Below, piece by piece: positions 36,501 through 44,734 of a stretch of 64,000 nt of DNA; position 1 is the first letter of the stretch; each line of letters starts with the position of its first letter. The notes beneath the pieces are model-generated. The model worked only from the letters and a program-made list of their open reading frames with translations, was not told the origin of the DNA and did not search any database. The position numbers and the translations under genes are program-made. Location of the stretch: contig CAYVVD010000011.1 of the NCBI GenBank assembly GCA_964454975.1, forward strand, positions 1 to 64,000. The letters run 5' to 3'. Origin of the DNA: CAYVVD01 sp964454975 (GTDB lineage Bacteria > Bacteroidota > Ignavibacteria > Kapaibacteriales > UBA2268).

Positions 36501-37985
36501 AGCGGGCCATCCGTAAGTATCGAATGAACTGAAACCGTAGATGTAACCGCCAAATTTAGTATCTCCCTGGATTTTATGTGCACCTACTCCAACTGTTACT
36601 TTTGCCCAAAATAAGTTTGTACCAGGTATCTGGTTAAATAAAAATGTCGGGAAATTATTCCATATTGGGACATCGTCTATTTTTATACTCCTTAATGATT
36701 CCCTCGCAGGGTCGGTGGTATCTCCTACAGCAATTATATTGAAGAAATTCTCATTAAACTGTTTATTATCAGGAGTCTGGAATACCGTTGATTTAGTAAA
36801 CTGTTCAACAGGAACGACAAGGATCATAAACGGGTCATAATTACCGCTTGAACAATCCCATTCTGCAGAGTAATCATATTGAAGTACAAGCGTTGGTTTG
36901 TCAAATTTAAATACCGAAGTACCTCTGATAGATTCCAGGTCATGAGGGCATCTTACCGGCTCATGAATAAACTCTTCAAAATCTCCGGGTTGGTTTAACA
37001 TCCCCTGACGCTGACTGATTAATTCTCCTGTTGCAGCTTCATACCACTTAATATGATAATTTGTATTTGGTTCTGAGGCAATTATCCTAAAAAAATCACC
37101 TTGATCAGTATTCCTTGCATATTCAACCGATGCATATTCTGTACCCCATGCAGAAACAGGCGGCATCATCTCGATCAGGTGGTCTCGTCCATTATAAACT
37201 TCAAATGCAGGTATCATTGTTCTTTCATGAAATGAGAGTAGTCCAACAGGTTGAGAAGAACTTATAGAAGAACCCGAAAGGTCAAAAACACCCCTTGTTT
37301 GGCCATCGCCCTGTACCATGAAGACTTCGCCTTCATTGAGAGTTATATTATAACTTTCGCCAATTTCTTTGCCGGCTGCCGTTTTAGCATAACCTTTTCC
37401 AACACCTTTCAGCTGGATTCTCACCCTCGTGTTCTCATATGCGCCAAGAACCATAAATCCGGAGCGCCACTTCCGTACTTCGTTGAAGTCATAGAATGAG
37501 CAGTGGATATATTCCGTACCCCATGCGGAAACAGGGATAGCCAAATAGCCTTCAGAAGTTACCGGTTTGGCATTTAACACATAAACAGAAATTGGATCCG
37601 GTGAATCTAATGTAAAGCCATACTGTTCAATTGATTCACTTTGCCTTAATTCCCAGGCAAAGCTTGTTTCACCATTCGCACTCGAAAATGTTGTTATTTT
37701 GAGCGCTTCAACAGGTTTAGTAATTTCAACACCGAGCAGTTTATTACTTAAGGTAACCTTTGTATCAACAGAGGAAGTAACGTAAATTTCTAAATAGTCC
37801 ACAGGATGGATAGGTTTTTCATTAGGCGGGAAACCGACAATAAACTTTCGTCCTTGCGAGTTGGCACTCATTACATGAGTTTTAAGGAATTTCTTTTTAA
37901 TTTCTTCATCGGTTTTAGCGATTACATCGCCAATCGAACAAAGCAATATAAATCCTGTCAGGTAAACAAGTAGTCTCTTATACAT
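33534..37985 (-). CDS. Giant secreted protein: IgGFc-binding domain, Ig-like repeats, T9SS sorting domain
   Basis: 1483 residues from the ATG at 37985, which has GGAG upstream; a longer frame adds 20 residues of no signal-peptide character. MYKRLLVYLTGFILLCSIGDVIA is the signal peptide. Residues ~110-400 match the IgGFc-binding N-terminal domain: paired AWGTEYIHCSFYD and AWGTEYASVEY, VGLLSFHERTMIP, and DHLIEMMPP. Then come several Ig-like/choice-of-anchor units (~650-1250) with repeated 'IRNNGDAAVLV'-type strands. The last ~85 residues are a T9SS sorting domain (NEIAPNPVSNGSF, ending RKLVIGQ). Likely an adhesin or surface scaffold. Confidence 0.85.
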   Translation of the reverse strand: MYKRLLVYLTGFILLCSIGDVIAKTDEEIKKKFLKTHVMSANSQGRKFIVGFPPNEKPIHPVDYLEIYVTSSVDTKVTLSNKLLGVEITKPVEALKITTFSSANGETSFAWELRQSESIEQYGFTLDSPDPISVYVLNAKPVTSEGYLAIPVSAWGTEYIHCSFYDFNEVRKWRSGFMVLGAYENTRVRIQLKGVGKGYAKTAAGKEIGESYNITLNEGEVFMVQGDGQTRGVFDLSGSSISSSQPVGLLSFHERTMIPAFEVYNGRDHLIEMMPPVSAWGTEYASVEYARNTDQGDFFRIIASEPNTNYHIKWYEAATGELISQRQGMLNQPGDFEEFIHEPVRCPHDLESIRGTSVFKFDKPTLVLQYDYSAEWDCSSGNYDPFMILVVPVEQFTKSTVFQTPDNKQFNENFFNIIAVGDTTDPARESLRSIKIDDVPIWNNFPTFLFNQIPGTNLFWAKVTVGVGAHKIQGDTKFGGYIYGFSSFDTYGWPAAMAIRKLDETDTLEPLITWDGECGEYTVNAWELRNGEEGDNPRQVDQGISDKPVLDTDVSYNFNDPELPPDWKGWPPSYQPEEYEFTLSVIDKYQDAFAKFYVFDRSELQNTGKDSIRYEADSLVLEPEIVDFDQVRVNLTKSLDVKLNSHSDSVITIKKLFLKRGAVFSISKGKVPPDVELMPRATHDVTIDYTPIQQYINIPEQEDWDSLIVETECLRWAFYIRGQGIEPIIWVDDWNAGLVKVNDVKQKTDGLEIRNLGTMELIIDDITGYTAPFGLINTDPPLPISIPPGTVEQPASVYLRMVEFAPTVSGSWTQNVKFHSNATVNQDGTTKKKDISVWTGRSNQPGIFITGYDWERRRVESDNDGVIYIRNNGDAAVLVAGVEFADPVNPANQNFEILYNQIKPFNNISETNPYRLDPEGSESTDTLITVPVRYKPLTEDAHIAPVRPILHSSETITNTAENDLRGIGFLPKILVEGYTWDDPWTVGMQHSEPGRMTITSTSESADLFVYKIRWTQNPGDIADFAPEDPMEILVNQTVSTDGAPLVFDVNFTPQAVGARKATFEVLGDYFTGNERENPDDFPSDSTGTFEGIGFDTGILVLGIDYGNIVKCDSPIDSVEIRNMGSDDLHINSVEFINGNWAYFNKIRPTEDVINNTILASGESLFIVYQFEPWKETSLPANSFSAVLNVNYRFGQDPESTNKIESATIEGEYRTSTVSFSMPEISRDTRGEYFLPGMFTHGTFDYPVYAECTNWADADITEFTFEIRYQAGWLRLAEDGEFDGILNKNVVKIRKGDIIPGDWGPVTATEVDDNANPGWKKCIISCSGTTPISANGSLVLPTFQALLNDTHTFNPEINDENTTFGGRDNCVFNESVPGTIVFENCVQELRNIVSSGVDFNINEIAPNPVSNGSFDLEFSVGFDIQTRIDILNSNGELAAVVLDNRMNTGNYQAKVSTKDLSSGVYFIRMKSGPYEETRKLVIGQ

Positions 37986-38074
37986 GGGGGAACTCCAATT
38001 AAATAAAATCAATTTTTTAAACAATAGATTAATTTCTAAAAACAACTACCATAAATAAACAGTTGTCCCTCAAA

Positions 38075-38092
38075 TTTGTCACATTTTTCACA
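38075..38092 (+). repeat. Tandem DnaA-box-like 9-mers
   Basis: TTTGTCACA (38075-38083) and TTTTTCACA (38084-38092) lie head to tail without a gap. The second matches the TTWTNCACA consensus fully; the first differs at one position. Found 244 bp from the dnaA stop. Confidence 0.45.
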
Positions 38093-38267
38093 ACAGAAAT
38101 AAAAATGCCGGATTCTTATATTAGTATTCAGCAGGGTTACCCGGGTTCATTATTTACAAAGACACCTAACTTAATTGTTGCGATAGTGTTTAGCTAAAAA
38201 CAGTAAGTCATAAGATAAATAAATCGTGTAATCTTTTCAAATCATTTTAAAATATTATTGCAATAGT

Positions 38268-38298
38268 AATAAAAATCCCCGCTCAAGGCGGGGATAAT
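38268..38298 (-). terminator. Intrinsic terminator of dnaA
   Basis: ATCCCCGC (38275-38282) and GCGGGGAT (38288-38295) form a perfect 8-bp stem with a 5-nt loop; the minus-strand continuation is TTTTATTA. It lies about 40 bp past the dnaA stop. Confidence 0.88.
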
Positions 38299-38335
38299 TT
38301 TTTTTAATGTTTACATGTTATTAGATATTAAGGAA

Positions 38336-39835
38336 TTATGAGTTTGAGATTTTAACCCTTGCCTGGAGAGTTTCCAGGTCTTTCCTGACCTTCGGGTCTG
38401 TTTCCACGTAATTATCAATTGTCTGGCAAGAATGCAATACAGTGGAATGGTCTCTGCCTCCAAAATGAGAGCCGATGGATTTGAGTGACAGGTTTGTGTT
38501 TTTCTTTGCAAGGTACATGCACATCTGCCTCGAAAGTGCAATTTCGTGTTTCCTTGATTTAGATTCAATAATATCAATCGGGATATTGTAGTACTTGGAA
38601 ACTTTTTCTTTGATATCGTCAATAGTAAGTGGTTTTGGCTCAGTCAGAGCTATACCATGAATAACTTCTTTCGACAATTCGAGGCTAAGCTCCCTCCTGT
38701 CAAGTGTTACTTTGGCAATAAGGCTGATTAAAGTCCCTTCCAGCTCGCGGATACTCGAGGTTACATTTTTAGCAATATATTCGATTATCTCTACGGGCAA
38801 TTCCATGCCTTCATCCTTGCTCTTGCGTTGAAGGATAGCCATCCTTGTTTCGAGGTCCGGTTTCTGGATATCGACAGTCAGGCCCCACTGGAACCTTGAG
38901 ATAAGCCTGTCGTCAACGTCTTTAAGCTCCTTTGGCGGCCGGTCGCTTGTAAGGACAAGTTGTTTTCCTGCCTGATGCAAAGCATTGAAAGTATGAAAGA
39001 AATTATCCTGTGTTTTCTCTTTGCCTGAAAAGAACTGGATATCATCTACTACCAATACGTCGATATTTCTGTAGAAATTGATAAACTCCGTTTGTTGGTT
39101 GTTCTGAATAGAGTTTACAAAATCCATAGTGAATCGTTCGCTGTTGGTGTAAAGTACCTTCAGGCGCGGGTTTTCCCTCACGATGTCATTTCCGATTGCC
39201 TGGACAAGATGTGTTTTACCTAGTCCGGTATCGCCATAAATTACAAGCGGGTTGTAACGCGTGCTTCCAGGTTTTTGGCTCACAGCCTTTCCTGCCGAAA
39301 ATGCAAGCTGGTTGCTATCCCCCATAATAAAGTTATCGAATGAATATCGTGGATTTAGCCAGGTATGGTAGGGTTTGTTCTCCTCACCTGTTTTGTTGAA
39401 AGTCAGAGTTCCCTGTATTCCGGACGGAGGATACCTGAGCGCAGGTATTTTAATAGTCCTCTGCTCCAGAGATTCGCCGTTTTCTTCAACGACTATCTCA
39501 TATTGCAGGCGTGCGTTCTCCCCTAACACTTTTGCAATAGTCTTCTGCAATAGTGAAAAGTAGTGCTCTTCAATCCATTCATAAAAGAATTGGCTTGGAA
39601 CGAGAAGGGTAAGCTGCTTATCCTTCCAGGTATGAGCCCGTATAGGCTTAAACCAGGTGGTATATACCTGGGAGCTTACGTTGTCCTTAATTATTGTAAG
39701 GCATCTCTTCCATAAATTTTCAGCTACCTCATCCCTGTCAGTAAGTAATATTCTTTTATCGCCAAGCCTTCTCGTTTCGTTGTTGACCTTTTCTTTCTGA
39801 AAAAGAGCGAAATTATCGTTTGTCCTCTTAACCAC
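38336..39835 (-). CDS. dnaA: Chromosomal replication initiator protein DnaA
   Basis: 499 residues, GTG start with AGGGAAG upstream. Domain I (~38-115) has the LWKRCLTIIKDNVSSQVYTTWFKPI pattern; the AAA+ domain begins with NPRYSFDNFIMGDSN and has Walker A GDTGLGKTH and Walker B VLVVDDIQFF. The C-terminal DNA-binding domain ends with the DnaA signature in SLKSIGSHFGGRDHSTVLHSC. It opens oriC and starts replication. A 33-residue basic stretch precedes domain I, longer than usual. dnaN and recF are not adjacent. Confidence 0.97.
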   Translation of the reverse strand: MVKRTNDNFALFQKEKVNNETRRLGDKRILLTDRDEVAENLWKRCLTIIKDNVSSQVYTTWFKPIRAHTWKDKQLTLLVPSQFFYEWIEEHYFSLLQKTIAKVLGENARLQYEIVVEENGESLEQRTIKIPALRYPPSGIQGTLTFNKTGEENKPYHTWLNPRYSFDNFIMGDSNQLAFSAGKAVSQKPGSTRYNPLVIYGDTGLGKTHLVQAIGNDIVRENPRLKVLYTNSERFTMDFVNSIQNNQQTEFINFYRNIDVLVVDDIQFFSGKEKTQDNFFHTFNALHQAGKQLVLTSDRPPKELKDVDDRLISRFQWGLTVDIQKPDLETRMAILQRKSKDEGMELPVEIIEYIAKNVTSSIRELEGTLISLIAKVTLDRRELSLELSKEVIHGIALTEPKPLTIDDIKEKVSKYYNIPIDIIESKSRKHEIALSRQMCMYLAKKNTNLSLKSIGSHFGGRDHSTVLHSCQTIDNYVETDPKVRKDLETLQARVKISNS

Positions 39836-40372
39836 AGATACTTCCCTGGAAAAACATGGTTAAACAAATGGGTGAATTTTCAATTAGGGAGAAAAAAAAA
39901 TACCCAATTATATGCACTTGCATATATTAAGTGAGTATTTTCCCCGTAATTTCCACCGCTGCAAAGATAAAAGCCAGTTTGTTTTATGTCATCTAACAGC
40001 GGGGAACTAAAATGTAACATTTGAAGCTAAAAGGCAAGGAATTAATTTTTCAACTAAACCATTTTTTCACTTGCTATTTTCGAAGGTTTTTTATTTCAAT
40101 GATTTAGCTTGTGAAAATATTTTCATTCATAAAATATATGAATCTTAATGTGTGCTTTAATTTATTCATTTTTCATAATTATCACTCAAATGCCTTATTT
40201 ATCAATGTATTTTGCTATGTTGTTGGAAAAGCAGAGCTTTGCAATAGATTAACAATATTTACACTACCTTAATTATAGATATATCTTATAAATATTGAAA
40301 AACAAATAAACCGGGGAATCGTATTTTAAGATGTAACGATTCATGGACATCAACTGTCAATACTAAAAAGCC
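39836..40372. other. Intergenic region upstream of dnaA, possible origin/regulatory region
   Basis: 537 bp, strongly AT-rich and without genes. It holds a perfect 8-bp-arm palindrome (39909-39926), a TATCTTTG element on the minus strand at 39962-39969 fitting a -7 box for dnaA, and two 8/9 DnaA-box-like sites at 40063-40071 (TTTTTCACT) and 40110-40118 (minus strand ATTTTCACA). It could serve as oriC together with the downstream region. Confidence 0.4.
39909..39926. promoter_or_regulatory. Palindrome in dnaA leader
   Basis: TATATGCA and TGCATATA separated by CT form a perfect inverted repeat centred about 80 bp before the dnaA GTG, between a possible -7 element (39962-39969) and the start codon. 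This fits a repressor operator or an RNA hairpin. Function unknown. Confidence 0.4.
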
Positions 40373-42715
40373 ATGACCAAAATTAAGACACTGCTATTAA
40401 TATCTTCGCTTCTATTATTCACTGTATTTTTTACAGCAGCTTCTTATTCCAACTGGGAAAAGATAGACTATCCGGCCGGTTTCGAGAATGTTATACTCCT
40501 TGATATAATGTTCCTGACTGATAACCCCCAGATTGGCTGGGTTTGTGGTTATAACAGCGTTGTAATGAAAACTACTGACGGTGGTGATACCTGGGCGGGA
40601 CAAAATGCACTCCAAACTAGTGCTATTCAACTTGAACATATACAATTTCTTAATGAGAACATTGGCTACACTTCAGGAAGCGTGCCGGGTTCAATTAATT
40701 CCGGGTACATTTTAAAATCTACAGATGGCGGAGAAACCTGGTTCGACATTTCCCCTCAACCACGTGAAGATCTATGGGGATGTTATTTCGTAAATGAAGG
40801 TACTGGTGTAGTTTTAGGCGGTACTTGTGCCAATCAATACTTCTATTCCACAACTGATGGAGGTAATTCCTGGTTTAAGTATGAACAATCTGTTCAGGAT
40901 ACGAAGTTATCCGATGCAATTTTATATGAAGACGGAACAGGATGGGCAACAAGCAGCGGTATTGTCTGGAAAACTGACGATTGGGGAAGGACATGGACAA
41001 TTGCATTTTCAACCGGTAACAGGGACTGGCAGGAAGAATTGACGTACTACAATGGGTCATTCCTTGTTCCATGGGACGAAGGTTGCTCCGGAGTTCAGGG
41101 TGATAATGGCGGAATGCGTTTTGTGTACAACAACTCAGTCCGCGAGTTTAACTCAGGCAACTCTATGTATGGTACGTTCCTGCTTGATGAAGTCAGAGGT
41201 TGGGCGTGTGGAAGCAATGGTTCTATATTTTATACCAGCGATGCCGGCAATTCCTGGGAGTTAAAAGATTGTGGAATTAATGGTGCTGACCTTGATGATA
41301 TCTGGTTTATCAACGATACTCTTGGTTTTGTTGTTGGTAACGGAATTTTCCGGACAGTTCCTTTTGAATATGATACAATTAGTGTGTTGAAAATTCCGGC
41401 AGAGAATATCTGCATTGGTGATGAAGTTATATTAAGAGCATCCCGCGAATTTTTGAATTACAGATGGTCAAACGGTGCAACTTCTCGCGAAATTAAAGTT
41501 GATTTACCTGGTGAATACTCCTTGCTTGCTTTTAACAGCAAATGCGATACAGCTTATTCTGAATCATATAGTATTGAATTTCTACCCCATCCGGAATTTG
41601 ACATTGAAATTTTTTCACCGGGTCCTTATTGTGAAGGGGATGAAGTTGAGCTTTCTGTAAAAATGGATACGCTTTTATATACCTGGTTTAATGGTGATAC
41701 TAACAGAACCGTAACTGTAACCAAAACCGGGACTTACAAGGTTAAAGCAGTTAATGGATATGGATGCGAGACCGAAAAAAATGTTTATGTACTATTTAAC
41801 ACCATTCCCGAATTAAACATTGAAATTATCGGAAATACGAGATTTTGTTTAGGAGATAGTGTAGAATTACTGGCAGACAGCGGTTTCCAAAATTACCAAT
41901 GGTATCTGGATGATACAGGAAACTATTTATCTTCTGAAAGGAATATTAAAGCAAACAGCAATGGCAATTATTTCTATTACGCCGAATCAGATTCCGGATG
42001 CGGTAATTTTTCCGATCCGGTATATATCGAAGTGATAATAGATTCCAATCTCTTGGCATTTGACTGGCAAAATCCTGAATTTGAATTTGGAGATGTTGCC
42101 TTCCCCGACAGAAAATGCCTGGAAATTGAAATCTTCAATACCAGCCTGGAGGAGGCAATTATATCTGAGCCGTACCTTCAAAGGACTATTGGATTTTCTA
42201 TCCCACTCGGGCAGATACCAATCTCTATTCCCCCGCTCGAAAGCAGGATGCTCGAAGTTTGTTTCTCTCCAACAACACTCGGTATCCAAAGGGATACACT
42301 CGAACTACCTGACAACTGCTCGCCCCATCAGCTGCCACTAATGGCTGTTTCAGGTGGTAATCAGTACACAGACGAAACGCGTTGCGGACTCGATGTAAGA
42401 TTAAATACAGCTGCCATTTACGGCAAGAATTTCTTCGATATCAGTCCGGCCTTCCCTAACCCGGCAAACCTGAATCTGAGTATTCCTATTATCTTTGCCG
42501 GGAATGAACAACCAGTAGCTAAGTTATATAACAGTCTCGGTATGGAATTTATGAGTGGCCGGCTGAGAATACAATCTACATTTAATGCAAAAGAAAAATC
42601 AGTTTACGATGCAGACTTTTTATTCTATGTGAAAGACTTGCCACAGGGATTGTATTTTATATGCATATTACATCGGGGGAATATTTACAACATCCCTGTA
42701 TCGATAGCACGTTAA
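40373..42715 (+). CDS. Secreted Asp-box beta-propeller protein with T9SS sorting domain
   Basis: 780 residues. Signal peptide MTKIKTLLLISSLLLFTVFF... ending near ASYS. Residues ~40-310 carry repeated Asp boxes (KTTDGGDTW, KSTDGGETW, STTDGGNSW, KTDDWGRTW, YTSDAGNSW), as in YCF48/sortilin-type propellers. Residues ~340-570 hold three PKD/Ig-like units, each opening with a Cys (CIGDEV, CEGDEVEL, CLGDSVELL). The C-terminal ~90 residues are a sorting domain (ISPAFPNPANLNLS, then LPQGLYFICIL). The closing residues are degenerate (IPVSIAR), so export by T9SS is likely but not certain. Confidence 0.82.
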   Translation: MTKIKTLLLISSLLLFTVFFTAASYSNWEKIDYPAGFENVILLDIMFLTDNPQIGWVCGYNSVVMKTTDGGDTWAGQNALQTSAIQLEHIQFLNENIGYTSGSVPGSINSGYILKSTDGGETWFDISPQPREDLWGCYFVNEGTGVVLGGTCANQYFYSTTDGGNSWFKYEQSVQDTKLSDAILYEDGTGWATSSGIVWKTDDWGRTWTIAFSTGNRDWQEELTYYNGSFLVPWDEGCSGVQGDNGGMRFVYNNSVREFNSGNSMYGTFLLDEVRGWACGSNGSIFYTSDAGNSWELKDCGINGADLDDIWFINDTLGFVVGNGIFRTVPFEYDTISVLKIPAENICIGDEVILRASREFLNYRWSNGATSREIKVDLPGEYSLLAFNSKCDTAYSESYSIEFLPHPEFDIEIFSPGPYCEGDEVELSVKMDTLLYTWFNGDTNRTVTVTKTGTYKVKAVNGYGCETEKNVYVLFNTIPELNIEIIGNTRFCLGDSVELLADSGFQNYQWYLDDTGNYLSSERNIKANSNGNYFYYAESDSGCGNFSDPVYIEVIIDSNLLAFDWQNPEFEFGDVAFPDRKCLEIEIFNTSLEEAIISEPYLQRTIGFSIPLGQIPISIPPLESRMLEVCFSPTTLGIQRDTLELPDNCSPHQLPLMAVSGGNQYTDETRCGLDVRLNTAAIYGKNFFDISPAFPNPANLNLSIPIIFAGNEQPVAKLYNSLGMEFMSGRLRIQSTFNAKEKSVYDADFLFYVKDLPQGLYFICILHRGNIYNIPVSIAR

Positions 42716-42758
42716 TCTTTTGTAATTCCTGCTAATTAGAGTAATTTGGCTTCCTGAA

Positions 42759-43877
42759 ATGGCGAAGCCGGAAAAATATGATATCTGCATTATTAGCTTT
42801 TCATCAATCCTTACGGATTCAAGAACGCTGAATCTTGCAAGTGCACTTACTGCTATGGGCAAAAGTGTAGCGGTGGTGTCCCTCGGTGAAAGAAAGCCGA
42901 AAGGTGCTTTTACACATTACACAGTTAGCGCAGGAAATAGTAAAAGGCATTTTTTAAGATGGCATTCTTTTGGAAAGAATGCCGTAAAATTAACAAATGA
43001 AATCAATCCCGCGTATGTCGTGGCGGCTGAGCTATATTCACTTGCTGCGGCTACTAAATTTAAGAAGAAGCACAACTCTAAGCTAATATATGATTCACGT
43101 GAGATTTATTCTCAACTTGGCCCAATCGCAGGACAGAAGTTTAAGCAGTCCATAATAACATACATAGAAAAAAGACAGGTAAGTGCTGTTGATGAGTTCA
43201 TTGTAAGCGGGGAAATGGATGCGGAATATTTAAAATCACATCTTAGCACAGGCAAACCATTCCACTTGGTAATGAACCTGCCTTATTACCACGATCCCAT
43301 ACATAGTGACAATATCCGAGAAAGATTTAATTTAAGCGATGATAAATTAATCATACTGTACCAGGGTGCTGTGCTTACCGGAAGGGGGATAATCAGGGCA
43401 ATTAAGGCGCTGGAGTACCTGCCGGATGCAGTGTTGTGCATAATAGGAGATGGCGAGCACATGCCATATATCCGTGAGTATCTTAAATCTGCTCATTCGG
43501 CAGACAGAGTGTACTTTACCGGAAAAATTAACTATAGTGAGCTTCACGAATGGACCTGCTCTGCAGATATAGGATTATGCCTTTTTGAACCGGTTTCAGA
43601 TTCTTACATGCTCGCGCTACCTAATAAACTCTTTGAGTATTGCATGGCAGGCATTCCTTCCGTTGCAACAGAATTGCCGGCAATTAGAAGCGTAATAAAA
43701 GAGAACAAGATTGCGCTGCTAATAAACGAAAAGTTGGAACCCATTGAGATAGCACGTGCGGTAAACCTTATTTCAAGAACTGAGCTGGGAGATGAAATCA
43801 GGAGGAATTGCCTGGAAGTATCTCATAGATATTCCTATGAATCACAATATGGTACTATCGGGAGAATATTTGCTTAA
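42759..43877 (+). CDS. Family 4-type glycosyltransferase
   Basis: 372 residues with a GT-B fold. The N-terminal half begins YDICIISFSSILTDSRTLN; the C-terminal half has LIILYQGAVLTGRGI and VLCIIGDGEHMPYI, and the nucleotide-sugar motif in FEPVSDSYMLALPNKLFEYCMAGIP (E-x7-E pattern with PNKxFEY). It transfers a sugar to a surface glycan or lipid carrier. The next gene overlaps by one base. No glycan cluster surrounds it, so the acceptor is unknown. Confidence 0.85.
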   Translation: MAKPEKYDICIISFSSILTDSRTLNLASALTAMGKSVAVVSLGERKPKGAFTHYTVSAGNSKRHFLRWHSFGKNAVKLTNEINPAYVVAAELYSLAAATKFKKKHNSKLIYDSREIYSQLGPIAGQKFKQSIITYIEKRQVSAVDEFIVSGEMDAEYLKSHLSTGKPFHLVMNLPYYHDPIHSDNIRERFNLSDDKLIILYQGAVLTGRGIIRAIKALEYLPDAVLCIIGDGEHMPYIREYLKSAHSADRVYFTGKINYSELHEWTCSADIGLCLFEPVSDSYMLALPNKLFEYCMAGIPSVATELPAIRSVIKENKIALLINEKLEPIEIARAVNLISRTELGDEIRRNCLEVSHRYSYESQYGTIGRIFA

Positions 43878-44734
43878 TGTATATTCTCCTCGTATTCCAA
43901 CAGTTAATAGCCTCTTTCACACACATTATTGGAAAATCGATTGCATTTGACTTCCCATCGAGTCTTGTACTCTTTTACAGGGCATTGACAGCTACATCAG
44001 TTTTTATTATCTGGTTCCTGTTCCGCAGAAAGAGATTAAAGAAAATAGACAAAAAGGATATTATAACATTAATCATCCTCGGTGCATTAAATATTCCCAT
44101 AAACCAGTTTCTTTTCCTGACTTCACTTCATTATACTAATCCTCCCAACGTTGCGCTTGCGTATGCGCTCACTCCTGCATTTGTACTGATAATTGCATTG
44201 ATATTTCTCAAAGAGTCAGCCAATTGGAAAAAAATCACGGGGATATGTGTTGCAATCATTGGAACTGTACTGATATTGTTTGAAAAGGGCTTTGATTTCT
44301 CAAGTGAGAATTTTACAGGTGATATATTGGCTCTTACAGCGAGTTTTTCCTGGGGATTATACACAGTAGTCGGTAAGAAGTTTACTATGAAATATGGAGC
44401 GGCTTATTCAACTGCGTTGGCGACATTAACCGGATTTCTCCTATTTGCACCTATTTTTTATTACATACCAAACGAATTAACAGCATTTGATTTCAAGCCT
44501 TATAACTGGCTTCAGATTTTTTATCTTGGAGCAGTTACTTCAGGTTTGGGATATGCCCTGTGGTATTATGCATTAAAGAGAATTGAAGCAAGTAAAGTGT
44601 CAGTATTTAATAACATTCAGCCGATATTTACAACCATTTTGTCAATTATAATTTTTGGGCAGGAATTGAGCGCTATATTTATTAGCGGAGGCGTGCTTAT
44701 TATTGGAGGTGTTATTCTGACTCAGCGGGGGTAA
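43877..44734 (+). CDS. EamA-family (DMT superfamily) transporter
   Basis: 285 residues, ten membrane helices in two repeated EamA halves: first ~1-135, second from LTASFSWGLYTVVGKKF. Each half ends with a conserved Gly/Pro-rich segment (KITGICVAIIGTVLILF; ISGGVLIIGGVIL). It probably exports a metabolite. It starts at TAATG, overlapping the glycosyltransferase stop by one base, which suggests coupling. The 3' end overlaps the opposite-strand histidine kinase gene by 93 bp. Confidence 0.88.
   Translation: MYILLVFQQLIASFTHIIGKSIAFDFPSSLVLFYRALTATSVFIIWFLFRRKRLKKIDKKDIITLIILGALNIPINQFLFLTSLHYTNPPNVALAYALTPAFVLIIALIFLKESANWKKITGICVAIIGTVLILFEKGFDFSSENFTGDILALTASFSWGLYTVVGKKFTMKYGAAYSTALATLTGFLLFAPIFYYIPNELTAFDFKPYNWLQIFYLGAVTSGLGYALWYYALKRIEASKVSVFNNIQPIFTTILSIIIFGQELSAIFISGGVLIIGGVILTQRG

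Larger units (their letters stand above)
37986..38335. other. Intergenic region downstream of dnaA with DnaA-box-like sites
   Basis: 350 bp AT-rich region containing the dnaA terminator, two tandem 9-mers resembling DnaA boxes (38075-38092), and presumably the promoter of the giant secreted protein. It may be part of the replication origin. Confidence 0.45.
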
